Source of the DNA: Larix kaempferi | Taxonomy: Eukaryota; Streptophyta; Pinopsida; Pinales; Pinaceae | Length of the DNA stretch: 64,000 nt | NCBI GenBank assembly: GCA_027924585.1 | Contig: BSBM01002098.1 | Span: 7,291,001-7,355,000, forward strand | Direction: 5' to 3' | In this document: positions 1 to 9,687 of the stretch, piece after piece | Layout of the letters: every line of letters begins with the position of its first letter | Numbering within the stretch: position 1 is the first letter of the stretch | Notes under the pieces: model-generated | What the model saw: only the letters and a program-made list of their open reading frames with translations | Databases searched by the model: none | What the model was told of the DNA's origin: nothing | Position numbers and translations under genes: made by a program

Positions 1-133
1 CCAGACGACGAACAGTGACGGAGACGTTGTCCTTGTAACCAATGTTTGCAGATTTTTCCTTCTCGGCAGCGAATGCAGATTTACTAGCACCTGGACCAGA
101 GCCTCGCTTGGACGTGCCTTGCGTGCGAGTCAT
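1..133 (-). CDS. Unidentified open frame leaving the left edge (N-terminal 44 codons)
   Basis: On the minus strand an ATG at 133-131 opens a frame that has no stop before the window ends. The peptide starts MTRTQGTSKRGSGPG and is rich in Ser, Gly, Lys and Arg, with a later run AAEKEKSAN. I recognise no family. The surrounding 1-557 is clearly richer in GC than what follows, so it may be the 5' end of a host gene or a retroelement gag. No splice site or promoter element could be tied to it. The open length is short enough to be chance. Confidence 0.25.
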   Translation of the reverse strand, partial: MTRTQGTSKRGSGPGASKSAFAAEKEKSANIGYKDNVSVTVRRL

Positions 134-557
134 GGCTGAATTGGCGACATCACAGGAAAACTGAGCAGGAGCAGAGCTCTCAGCAGAGGAGATAGACAAG
201 GAGTAACAGAGGCAAGTAATGACCGCAGGGGCGTGGATAGGGAGCCTCATATCTATGAGCACGCAGCTGGAAGGAGCAGGATTCACACGGGAGAGATTAA
301 TGGCAGAGATGAACTAGATGGGAGGGAGGGATGTAGAAACCAACGCCGACATAAATGCAAACCACTGAGCCATGTGGGTTATCAAACCGAGCGCGTGCGA
401 AGGGGCCAGGTGGAGAGGGATCATATCCAACATTAAAGGAAAGGTCTAGGGGGAAGTGCAGCCTGGGGCTTGTTGCAAGGTGGAGGAGCCACGCTGCCAG
501 GTGGGAAGATGGTGCTCCTTGCCATGGAACTAGCTGCCGTCGTGTCACCCCCATCTG
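134..557. other. GC-richer stretch of unknown nature, no gene recognised
   Basis: Open frames of 60-85 codons occur on both strands but resemble nothing I know. One minus-strand frame reads on from the broken gypsy RT at 563-618, but after about 560 it no longer looks like reverse transcriptase, so the junction with the Gypsy-A remnant lies near 557-563. The segment could be upstream sequence of the edge frame at 1-133 or filler from another element. Confidence 0.3.
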
Positions 558-562
558 AGGAA

Positions 563-618
563 CATCTCACATTTCTTGAAACCTATGCTGAATATCACTC
601 TTTTGGGCATATGGGTAC
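563..618 (-). pseudogene. Gypsy-A reverse transcriptase, fragment left of the LTR-X insertion
   Basis: The minus strand continues the RT N-terminus that breaks off at 6771. Across the insertion the peptide passes from NIKPY into RYPYAQKSDIQ, the usual gypsy pattern of RPYRYP followed by a hydrophilic helix that feeds into the palm. A TGA stop follows about 15 codons later, and similarity to RT is lost just beyond it. This fragment proves that LTR-X jumped into a gypsy pol gene. It has no coding capacity now. Confidence 0.75.
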
Positions 619-623
619 CTATA

Positions 624-1434
624 TGTAATGCTCAAATTTAAATACTTTTCCATTTAATTTTTCTCAAATTTAACTTTAATATATGCATAATTCAAATATA
701 TGTCTAAATGTTTTAATGCAAGTATGCATGTAGTTCTATTTCTTGCCGTTGTCTAGGTACCACATCTATGGGTCCTTCCGAAAACTTATTTGTCCTTGTC
801 CTTGTGTGGGGAGTGTGATGTAGTGATTAGGATTCGTTACCATAATCATCCCGCTACATTCTATGTGATACTAATGGTGGTTGAGGAATAAGATCTTCCT
901 TATTGCGCGCCCCTCAACTCGTCGCACGCAACCAAATCGTTATGGCCTTGCCCATATGGCACACACTACCCGAGTAAAGTGGATAGGGATTTCAACTCGT
1001 GTGTGGAATTCTATTTAAGAGTCAACAACCTGTCGCCATACTCTTATGTATGTTTTCCTTATGACCCCCCTTATTCCATTTGAGAGTCAGTCGGTAAATT
1101 GTTTTACCTGCCACTACACACACTCAAAGCGCACATCAGTAGCGTTGCAAAATATAAAGTATATCATCATACATTATTCATATCTATTAATTTCTAACTA
1201 AACAAGTAGCATTTATTCTCATCCACAGAATAACAAAAGCATCAATTTTCATTTATTCATAACATAAGCTTTATTTCATATTTCTCAATCTATCGAGCAT
1301 AATCATTAATTCTTGTCAGTAAGCAATTTTCATTCAATAACATAAATATAAATCAAGTTTATTTAGCCGGGTCACTTCAATACAAGTGCCCTCAAAGTCT
1401 AATCGATCAAAATCGGTCATAGGAGGGCATTACA
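624..1434 (-). repeat. LTR-X 3' LTR
   Basis: This is an 811-bp LTR, TGTAATGC at 624 and GCATTACA at 1434, forming an 8-bp terminal inverted repeat. It is intact relative to its partner at 3001-6765, which contains the LINE. The target duplication CTATA sits immediately left at 619-623. Confidence 0.92.
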
Positions 1435-1451
1435 TACACCCCTTCGTCCCA
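1435..1451 (-). other. LTR-X polypurine tract
   Basis: Read on the minus strand, GGGACGAAGGGGTGTA abuts the 3' LTR. The position and purine bias fit the primer for plus-strand DNA synthesis. Confidence 0.6.
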
Positions 1452-2986
1452 AAGTTAATTTTTATTGTACTTTCACTTTCTTTTCATAATCAAGTTTTCA
1501 TGCCATTCTCTTCTATTTTCACCAAATAACCATGGCCATAAACACTAGTTGTTCTATTATCACTGATTTTTATGTCTCATCCAACAAAGTTCCAACACAT
1601 TCTCAATAATTCAACAGTAATTTCATGTAATGTAAATCTAGTAATACTTTTCAATAATTGTCAATACTGACTTAGATTTCCAATGCCTCCTAGTCATTAC
1701 ATCAGTAATATTGTGTCCAGGTCAAGGAGATCATCATGTCCTTACCTCAATTCATCATTCTCACTATCATTTGATCCCTGCAACATTCTTATCAAGTCAC
1801 ATCATGTGTGTTGTCATTGTCTCATCAAGTCCCATCTTTAGGACTAGTCATCTTTTCATTTAGGTTTCACCATGTTAGGTGGTTAATATCATTGCGTTTA
1901 GATTGTCATGTTGGTCATCTCCATATTTTGTTTTACCAAAATCGTCTTCGTTTGACCCTTTCGAAACTCGGTAGAAGTTTCGGAAAAAAATAGCCTTTTG
2001 TTTCTTGTCAGTTAAAAGAATCTCAAAAAAATGTATCATTTGTTAATTATCCCTATTTTTTTCATTTTCCCCACTATGTCCTTTCCCCAAATACCCCTTT
2101 ATCTTACCGTTTGGGTTCCCCTTTCCTTCCAAGAATATGAAAATATCATATCATTTATGCCAAATAAATAAAAATGATCGTCTATCAACTTAAGTGCAAA
2201 GGAACATTGAAAAACACACTATAATCATAGATGACCTTCTTCCACATCTCATAATTAATTGAGTTACTTCTTTCTTCATATGAAACGTGTGTAACCTCAA
2301 TCATAAAAATTGTCATCACAATCAATTTCCTGTGAAGGAATGTTCTCTAATGAATTTTCATACTCAAGTTCACAATTGGCCATTTTGACATCCACAATTC
2401 CTTCTACCTCTAGTAGTAGTCAAAGACTTGTTGTTCCTCTTGTATACTTGGGCATCATCCTTTACCATGTATAGGGTCTTCCTCAAACACCACCAAATAC
2501 AAATGGTGTTCTCCAAGGAACATATTCCCAAGACTCATCTTTCCTTGGTGTACATTTAACACACTTATCTTCATTCCCATTATCCTCCATGTCACCCTCA
2601 CATTTTGTTTCATCCGCATGCTCTAAGGAATCCCTTTCAACATTGTTCACTTCATGATTATTAGAGCCTCGCCTTCAATACGAGGTCCCTCTTCCTCTAA
2701 AAATAATTAGACTTTTCTTTGAAACAAAAACTATATTTATATACATAAAAATATGCATTTTTTTATTCCAACATCAATATGCTTTACATAAGACTCCCTT
2801 AGGATTTCATTATTCTATATATACTAGAATTTTTTTATGGAATATATATTTATTATTTCCACATGTAATTACTGTTTAACCCCTCTTATCCTTTCACTTT
2901 CATGTATATATATAAAGTATAATGCATATTGGTATTGTCGTATCGGTTTCGGTAGAAAGAGTGTTGGTCCTATCTAGGTTTGACTT
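1452..2986 (-). other. LTR-X interior without pol
   Basis: No RT, integrase or protease motif is present on either strand. The longest reasonable minus-strand stretch (about 2700-2505) is acidic, with short runs such as ERDSLEHADETKCEGD and WEYVPWRTPFVFGG, and ends in a stop. It may be a relic of gag or an accessory leader but cannot be assigned. AT-rich stretches around 2700-2900 contain nothing recognisable. Confidence 0.5.
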
Positions 2987-2998
2987 GCTATGATACCA
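2987..2998 (-). other. LTR-X primer-binding site (tRNA-Met)
   Basis: GCTATGATACCA on the plus strand is the reverse complement of TGGTATCATAGC, one mismatch from the plant initiator-tRNA-Met site TGGTATCAGAGC. It lies 2 nt from the 5' LTR at 3001 and fixes the minus orientation. Confidence 0.85.
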
Positions 2999-3739
2999 AA
3001 TGTAATGCTCAAATTTAAATATTTTTCCATTTAAATTTTCTCAAATTTAACTTTAATATATGCATAATTCAAATATATGTCTAAATGTTCTAGTGCAAGT
3101 ATGCATGTAGTTATATTGCTTGTCGTTGTCTAGGTACCACATTTATGGGTCATTCCGACAACTTATTTGTCCTTGTTCTTGTGTGGGGAGTGTGATGTAG
3201 TGATTATGAGTCATTACCATAATCATCCCGCTACATTCTATGTGAGACTATTGGCGGCTGAGGAATAAGATCTTCCTTATTGTGCGCCCCTCAACTCGTC
3301 GTACACGACCAAATCGTTATGGCCTCGCTCGTACGACACACTCTACCCGAGTAAAGCGAATAGGGCTTTCAACTTGTGCGTGGAATGCTATTTAAGAGTC
3401 GACAGGCTGTCGTCATACTCTTATGTATGTTTTCCCATTCTTTACGACCCCCCTTATTCCATTTGAGAGTCAGTCAGTGAATCATTTTAACTGCCACTAC
3501 ACACACTCAAAGCGCACTTCAATAGCGCTGCACAATATAAAGTATATCATCATACATTATTCATCTTTATTCATTTTTTTTTCCTTGGAAAAAGTTGTAA
3601 TTTTATTTCAAAAAGATGAACAAAATTACATTCTGCACATGTAATAGAATCACTGAGATCCCTACATTGTCACATATTTTCTGTCCCATATTAACATCAT
3701 GTATAATGTCCCATACATAAAACAAAAACAATGAATACG

Positions 3740-3917
3740 GCTGTCCATTCAGCCCGCATATATCCGATTACATATAAACAAATACAGTATCAGAGATGAA
3801 GATGGTGACCGTCACTGGTCAACAAAAGCTGCTGTCCATACAGCCCGCCTATATCCGAATACATATAAACATACTGTAATAGGAATAGAAGGTGTCCTCC
3901 ACTGGTCAATAAAAGCT
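3740..3917 (-). repeat. Tandem duplication in the LINE 3' UTR (about 90 bp x 2)
   Basis: Copies at 3740-3830 and 3831-3917 both start GCTGTCCAT and end AAAAGCT, with moderate divergence between them. The repeat lies just downstream of the ORF2 stop. The rest of the UTR (3583-3739) is AT-rich. Confidence 0.75.
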
Positions 3918-3927
3918 GAGCTATTGC

Positions 3928-6496
3928 TCAATTCCGTGCCTCAATTACTTCATGAAAAGGTCTGTGATAATAACTGTAAGTGCCCCCCGTTGAGTGAATA
4001 GTAATCCTCCATGTGCCAAGTGCTAAGTGTTGCTGCGTCGCTTCTTTGGAAAGTTGATTGGCCATCCCATTCCTCTCCCTGTAGACATGTGTACATGTAA
4101 TATGATTAAATGACTGCTTTAACCGGATTACCTCCTCCAGGATAGGTAAGAGTACCATCACATGACAATGTGTTATCTCCTTTGCCCAATCGATAACTAA
4201 CATGGAGTCGCCAAATATCTGAAGAGATAGACATCCTTGTTCAAGTGCAAATAACATCAGCAGCCTAAGAGACATAAGTTCAGCATAGTTATTTGATCCC
4301 CTCCCCAAACCAGCCACGATATGAAAGTAATGGGACTCAGATTTGAAAAGGACTCCCCTCCCTCCACACACCGATTGATGGTCGAGTGAAGCTCCATCAA
4401 AATAAGCCCACGGCATGGATTTATCTATCAATTCCACGCGCACAGGACGAGTTCTAATCACTTTGACAGTTGCCATGAAGTGTTGGATAACTGCCACAGC
4501 TTGTGCCACTACAGTCTCCATCGGAACCCTGCAATCTTGAAATAAGATCTTATTTCTAGTAATCCAAATGCCCCAGGCGAAAATACAAGGGGAGGCCCGG
4601 ATGGAAGAGGTCTTTTGAAATGACCACCACAATTGGAACGCTTCATGGACACTCTCTCCCCGCCACCTCACATTGATATCCAGATATTTTCATATATCAG
4701 CCCAAACTGCCTGAGAAAACCGACAATGAACAAAAAGATGAGAAATGGTCTCTTCCGCATCCCTACAAAGAGGACAGAACCCCGGACCCTGGATGAAACG
4801 TTTTTGCAGAATGTCCCAGGTTGGAGCCTTATTCTCCAGAATAGCCCATAAGAGTAATTTTGCTTTACCCGGACACTTTAACTTCCACAGATATTTCCAC
4901 CACCACACCAATTCCCTGTTATGTACTTCCACGTTCAACTGGATATATCCATGTTTTGGGGAGTATATTCCAGAGGGATGGTGATCCCAGATTAGTTCAT
5001 CAATCCTATTGGTCAGTCGAATATTCGCATGTCTTAAGATCTGGAGAAAATCCTCCCAAGCTCCGTGCATATCTTTAGGAATCTCAAGATGCTGTGCAGA
5101 GATCCACCCCTGATGCCAAAGAGTAGATGATCCCGGATCCTCTACATCAGCCAGAAAATGACAACCTCTAGCTGCCAAAAAAGTCCTCAGGTCCATAGGA
5201 AGGACATGTCCTCCCCTACAGCCAACCCAAGGGTCCAGTCCAATACGAATGAGTCGCCCATTTCCAATCCTCCACACTAATCCAGAGCCTACCAAATGAA
5301 AATGTTGCACCACCGCTTTCCAGACCACAGAGCAATTTTCCCTCGACTTATTGCCCAGCCTTATCCATTCGAGAAGAGTTAGAGGGGCAATATATTTATG
5401 ATATACCACTCTTGTCCAGAGACTTTGTGTATGGATAAGTCGCCACGACACCTTGGCCCCCAAGGCTTTTGCAAACAGAAAAATATTCTTTAACCCCCAT
5501 CCTCCCAGTGCTTTTGGAACCGCAATTTTTTCCCATCTGACCCACACCAAAGCTCGATTATCACATTTACCCTTCCAAAGAAAGGCAAAACACAACCTAC
5601 GGATCTGCTCCAAGACTCCTTTGGGAATCCAAGCTAGAGACATCCAATACACCGGAATTGCTTCCAAAACTGATTTAACCAGAACCAGCCTCCCTGCCCG
5701 AGATAGCCATTTATGACTCCATCCTTGAAGGCGCTGTTCTAATTTTGCTATTAACCAGTGCCAATCAGCCTTCAAATAAGCATTTGGTTTCAAGTGAAAG
5801 CCAAGGTACTTTAAACCATCATCAATATCCAAAGTCCTGTAAGGTAGTCTGATTGTCATTCTAAGAATCTCCTGCTCGCTTAAATGCGAGCATGTGATTG
5901 TAGATTTGTCAATATTCACTAACATACCCGCTGCAGCTTGCACTAAATTGAGACCTTCAACCACCTTATCAATATCCTGTCTCGTGCCATCACAAAATAT
6001 CAGAATGTCATCAACAAAAAGTAGATGTGTAATAAACAATACCTAAGAAATGGATATGCCATGAAAGGAACCATTAGCTTTTGCATTCAGAATAAAACGA
6101 CTGAGGCCTTCAGCAACAAGGAGAAACAGCAGCGGGGAGAGGGGGCATCCCTGTCGAAGACCCCTTCCAGCATGGAAGAATGGACTAGCAGAACCATTGA
6201 TCAGTACAACAAAGTTCACCGTAGTGATGCAGGCCATAATCCATCTTATAAATTCGTAGCAGAAACCCAGGTGAGTTAGAAGCATCCGGATATAGAGCCA
6301 ACTAACCCTATCAGATGCTTTTGAGAGATCAATCTTAATCACGACACCCTTCTGCTTCTGCACTTTCAGAGTGTGTAATCCTTCCTGGGCAACTCCAATG
6401 GCCTCATGAATTTGACGACCTTCCAAGAAACCAAATTGCTCACAAGAAATATGCTGAGACAAAATATTCTTGAGTCTCCTTGCCATAACCTTAGAG
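3928..6496 (-). pseudogene. LINE ORF2 fragment: reverse transcriptase, zinc-finger region and RNase H
   Basis: A single minus-strand frame runs from the truncation point to the stop at 3928, broken by only two in-frame stops, TAG at 6045-6043 and TGA at 4692-4690, with no frameshift. RT motif A reads KIDLSKASDRVSW, motif B GLRQGCPLSPLLF and motif C LLFVDDILIF. It is followed by KYLGF, a zf-RVT region (KYLWKLKCPGKAKLLLW, then CPLC...H...H) and an RNase H domain with DGAS, NNYAELM and GDSM carrying the D-E-D residues. The last catalytic Asp of RNase H appears as Asn (GMANQL). The RNase H tail is typical of plant L1 LINEs. The low damage shows the insertion is younger than its Gypsy-A host. Confidence 0.93.
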
Positions 6497-6770
6497 ATTA
6501 TTCATCTTTATTCATTGCTATCTAAACACGTAGCATTTATTTTCAGCTACGGAATAACAAAAGCATCATTTTTCATTTATTCATAACATAATCTTTATTT
6601 CATATTTCTCAATTTATCGAGCATAATCATTAATTTCTTGTCAGTCAACAATTTTCATTCAATAACAGAAATATAAAACATTTTTCAAGTTTATTTAGCC
6701 AAGTCACTTCAATACAAGTGCCCTCAAAGTCTAATATGTAAACTCGGTCATAGGAGGGCATTGCACTATA

Positions 6771-6929
6771 AGGTTTGATGTTAGGTGGTACACTTCCCAC
6801 TTGCAAGTGAATAACATAGTCATGACCTCGAGCAGGTGGAATACCTTTAGGCATCTCTCCAAATACCTTGGAATGATTGTCAATAAATCTTTGCAGATCC
6901 ACATGAATAGGGTCTATATGTTTGAACAT
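6771..6929 (-). pseudogene. Gypsy-A reverse transcriptase N-terminus
   Basis: The minus-strand peptide includes FIDNHSKVFGEMPKGIPPAR, GHDYVIHLQ and PPNIKPY. This is the conserved gypsy segment just before the RT palm: a helix ending in VF, P-x-G-x-P-P-x-R, then a PPN-x-KPY element. The match stops exactly at the LTR-X terminus; downstream residues in this frame are LTR sequence. The other half is at 563-618. There are no catalytic residues here. Confidence 0.8.
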
Positions 6930-7123
6930 CTAGCAAGCACATGTGTAATTACACCATGGTGTCCCCTTTTTAGCAATTATTTCATGCTATTAGAGCTTAT
7001 GAATTTTAAGGGTTCCCCTTGGAATACCTCCGAGTCCATTTTCCTTTCCTTCTAAGGAGAATCTCATGAAAAGTTTATGAAAATTAAGAGCCAATGTTCC
7101 CAATGAATTTAAACATTGGACCC

Positions 7124-7345
7124 CTAATACAACATCAACACCACCTGTTTGGATAGTGCAATCATTGTACTATCCAATAAACACGCCTTCATAGTGAGCT
7201 TAATACTATGGCACTTCTCTAAAAAAATTATTGTATCTCCATCTGCAATCATTACTTGAAATGTTGGTGCTAGATATGTAAAGTAATTCAAAGGTTTGGC
7301 TAATTTGCAATTATTGAAGTTATGGGTACTACTAGAAGGCAATCA
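7124..7345 (-). pseudogene. Gypsy-A aspartic protease remnant
   Basis: The minus-strand frame reads SSTHNFNNCKLAKPLN, APTFQVMIADGDTI and CHSIKLTM. Gypsy proteases have D-S/G-G-A/S-THNFI, then a substrate-flap Val-x-Val-A-(D/N)-G. Here the active-site region is partly mutated. A later frame-shifted stretch (about 7125-7010) resembles the VLG-x-QW-L-x-x-LG element that ends the domain. Only fragments survive. Confidence 0.6.
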
Positions 7346-7570
7346 ACACTATTGCCTTTCTCTTTTTGATATATCCTTCTATATTGAGACTTTGAGGAGT
7401 GATAGTGCCAACCAATGCATGCTAAGATATGGTTGAAGTGGTGTCTTCTAGTTCTAGATCTTGAGACAATTCCAGTTCTTGATCTTCTTCCTCCTCACAA
7501 TATATGTAGAATACTTTCTTCTCACTGCACTTATTCCCCTTATTGTACTTGTTGTTACAATTGAATATAG

Positions 7571-8582
7571 TCATTTTTCTCTTCCTTCCTCCAATTGTTG
7601 AGGTGTCAAACTTGTAGGTTGAGCGAGATCAGGAGTAGGAACATTTCCCTCTCCATAAGTATTGGTGGCAACTCTTCCAGTAACCATATTTTTACTTTCA
7701 ACTTTTCTTGCCAAACTCAAATCATTATCCAATGATTTATGTCCAAATAAATGTACCTCATATTGAATGCTCTCCTTTAAAGTGTCCATAAAGAGATTCG
7801 AAAAATTATGCTTTGGAATCTTTTTCACTCTAAGACTCAACTTTTGAAATTTCTTAATGCACTCTGTAATTGGACCTCTTTGCATGAGATTTATCAACTG
7901 GCTAAATTAGGTGTTTCTCTTAATATATCCATAATATGCTATCAATTCATCCATAAATATAGACCAAGAGACAATAGAGTCATTTTTATTGTCACAAAGA
8001 TATTGGTACCACACAAATTGATCAAGTTCTAAATACAAGGATGCAATAGTTACCTTTTGTAAAGTTGTCACTTATTGCAGATCAAATAATTGCTCCATAT
8101 GGCATATCCATGTTATTGGATCATTACCATCAAACTTTCTCAAATCAATCTCAAGAATGAAGCAGTTCCTTGGTCCCAAGTTGAACCCATGATGACGTGG
8201 ATTATGGAGTGATGAATGATTAAGTGTCGATGACTCAAACCTCTTATTCTCCAATTGTTTTTCAATTTTCTAAATATGTGACTGGGATGAAACACTATTT
8301 TTCTCCCTAATCTCTTCTCGGGGAGGTGAATTATGGGTAAATAGGAGTTTCATCTCATTTAGAATTACCCCCTTCATATCTTTGAGATCATCTTTATTGG
8401 CCATCTTTTCCATCTTTTGATCCATCATTTCTATATTTTGCATATTCAATTTCAAATTAATTTCTATCTTTTTTTGTGTTTACCAATTGAACATGTGTCA
8501 CTAACCTATCACTCAATTTAGTAACTTTGTCCACCAAATTAAATAACTGGTATTACATGTTTTCATTTTCTTCACGAGTCAT
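7571..8582 (-). pseudogene. Gypsy-A gag remnant
   Basis: Starting at an ATG at 8582-8580 (MTREENENM), the minus strand encodes a Lys/Met-rich coiled-coil-like N-terminus, then the retrotransposon gag core: DLRKFDGNDPITWICHMEQL, KVTIASLYLELDQFVWYQ and later KFQKLSLRVKKIPKHNF. FDG-x-DP-x-x-W is the hallmark of plant gypsy gag. At least three stops and a frameshift interrupt it. The spacer to protease (about 7560-7345) is acidic (EEEEDQELELSQDLELED), as in these elements. It would have formed the particle shell before decay. Confidence 0.8.
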
Positions 8583-9316
8583 GGTTGAGCTCTTTGGAGG
8601 TTTAATTGTTGTACCATTTTTTTGTAGAACCCATTTCCATGCGAGCCCAAAATAATATTTACCTATAATTCTCCTCTTCTTTTTTTTTTCTCTTTATCCC
8701 ACCTTTTGAATAAGCTAGAATAGATATTCCAATCAAAATTTATACAAGTTTCAAGTTAACATACCTTTAAAAATCCTGATTTGTAGGTTGTCTTTCTAGC
8801 CCGCTTTCTCTTGAATTATTTCTGAAATTTCCACCCCCATGAGTTTGAAATTTCAGCCTATAGTACCCTGGTATGTCTTCTCTACAATGTCACAAGTTTG
8901 ACCAAGTTATGATGTGACAAGAGAAAGTTATGGTAACTTTCCCAAAACTTGTTGTTATTGTCCTTTTTCAAGATAGTGAACTAATATGACCTGCTACATC
9001 TCCAATTTTTCTCATTTGCTTCTAAAATTTATACTGGAAACATTATGGTTGGTATTCTTTCCAATTCAATTGGTGGCACTCAATTTGGATCTTGCAATCT
9101 TCATAAACAATAGTTTTCCCAGAATGCTTGTTTGAGACTAGTTTTTGGACTAGTAAAAAACCATAACTTCTACAGGCTATAATGCCAAACTTATAGTGAG
9201 CTAGGACCCAAATTTTTTACCACGGGTACTTTTATTTGTCTTATAATTCTAGTCAAAAATTTTATATTTGAAACGTCTTCAGAAAAATTTATAGCAAAAA
9301 AGGATATGATATCAAA
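8583..9316 (-). other. Gypsy-A 5' leader with degenerate PBS (9303-9314)
   Basis: About 720 bp separates gag from the LTR, with no coding signal. At its right end GATATGATATCA matches 9 of 12 bases of the reverse complement of the initiator-tRNA-Met site and lies 2 nt from the LTR start TGTTATGC at 9317. Confidence 0.6.
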
Positions 9317-9345
9317 TGTTATGCACCAAATTCCCAAAGTAGCAT

Positions 9346-9399
<54 letters not shown>

Positions 9400-9687
9400 A
9401 CCCAACATCTTGATGATGAAATAAAGAGATGAATTATAATCCTATTCAAGGGGGAAACCTCCTTTTACAATGTATCAAATGCACAAACAATATGCAATGA
9501 GCCCAAAACTAGGTCTCCTTCACACGCGCGTGCGCGTTTGTGTGTGTGCAATAGATGTAGGGTACAATTATAATTAAGGTCCTAGTTGACCATACAATTA
9601 CAATTAAGGTTCTACGTGACCAATAAAGATAATACCGATATAGTAATATAAATGTAATGTCATATATATGGGTTTAACACATAACCA
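9317..9687 (-). repeat. Gypsy-A 5' LTR with GA microsatellite
   Basis: The LTR begins TGTTATGC directly beside the PBS. Its far end is uncertain: CATAACCA at 9680-9687 is close to the reverse complement of the start, while TTAACA at 9679 is an alternative. A (GA)n run of 47 bp occupies 9351-9397, and a CG-alternating patch lies at about 9522-9545. No partner LTR is in the window. Confidence 0.55.

Larger units (their letters stand above)
3576..6496 (-). mobile_element. 5'-truncated L1-type LINE inserted in the LTR-X 5' LTR
   Basis: Twenty identical bases beginning ATTATTCATC flank the insert (3556-3575 and 6497-6516), the long TSD expected from target-primed reverse transcription. A short T run at 3574-3582 is the poly(A) tail on the minus strand. 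The element begins at 6496 inside the RT domain, so ORF1, the endonuclease and the RT N-terminus are missing. What remains is RT palm, zf-RVT and RNase H, followed by a 3' UTR of about 350 bp. Confidence 0.95.
624..6765 (-). mobile_element. LTR-X: non-autonomous LTR retrotransposon with perfect TSD, carrying a LINE
   Basis: Two direct repeats (624-1434 and 3001-6765) start TGTAATGC and end GCATTACA or GCATTGCA, the TG...CA LTR signature. The 5-bp CTATA flanks both outer ends (619-623 and 6766-6770). A primer site lies left of the right LTR and a purine-rich tract (minus strand) right of the left LTR, so the element points left. The interior is only 1.57 kb and has no pol, so it must have moved with proteins made elsewhere. 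By hand count the first 240 bp of the LTRs are about 94% identical. Its 5' LTR was later enlarged by a LINE. Confidence 0.92.
3001..6765 (-). repeat. LTR-X 5' LTR, split by a LINE
   Basis: LTR sequence runs 3001-3575 and 6497-6765. Removing 3576-6496 plus one copy of the 20-bp target duplication restores an LTR of about 824 bp, close to its 811-bp partner. CTATA follows at 6766-6770. This LTR is next to the PBS, so it is the 5' LTR, and the LINE has interrupted it. Confidence 0.9.
558..9687 (-). mobile_element. Gypsy-A: old Ty3/gypsy remnant on the minus strand, split by LTR-X
   Basis: Reading leftward the order is: 5' LTR (from 9317 rightward), primer-binding site (9303-9314), leader, gag (8582 to about 7570), aspartic protease (about 7345-7124) and the start of reverse transcriptase (6929-6771, resumed at 618-563). 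Gag-PR-RT order and the GVQ-like and KPY motifs fit Ty3/gypsy. Frames carry many stops and frameshifts. The element is cut inside RT by LTR-X (624-6765), and the two halves join in frame across the CTATA target duplication. Sequence left of about 560 is not RT, so the 3' part of pol and the 3' LTR were deleted or lie elsewhere. The outer right LTR limit is approximate. Confidence 0.8.

Noticed and set aside
297-558. Overlapping frames of 67-85 codons on both strands in the GC-rich left end
   Set aside because: They show no family motif and mirror each other in composition; one simply continues the dead gypsy RT frame.
4633-5716. Several plus-strand frames opposite the LINE ORF2
   Set aside because: They are antisense shadows of the well-supported RT/RNase H frame.
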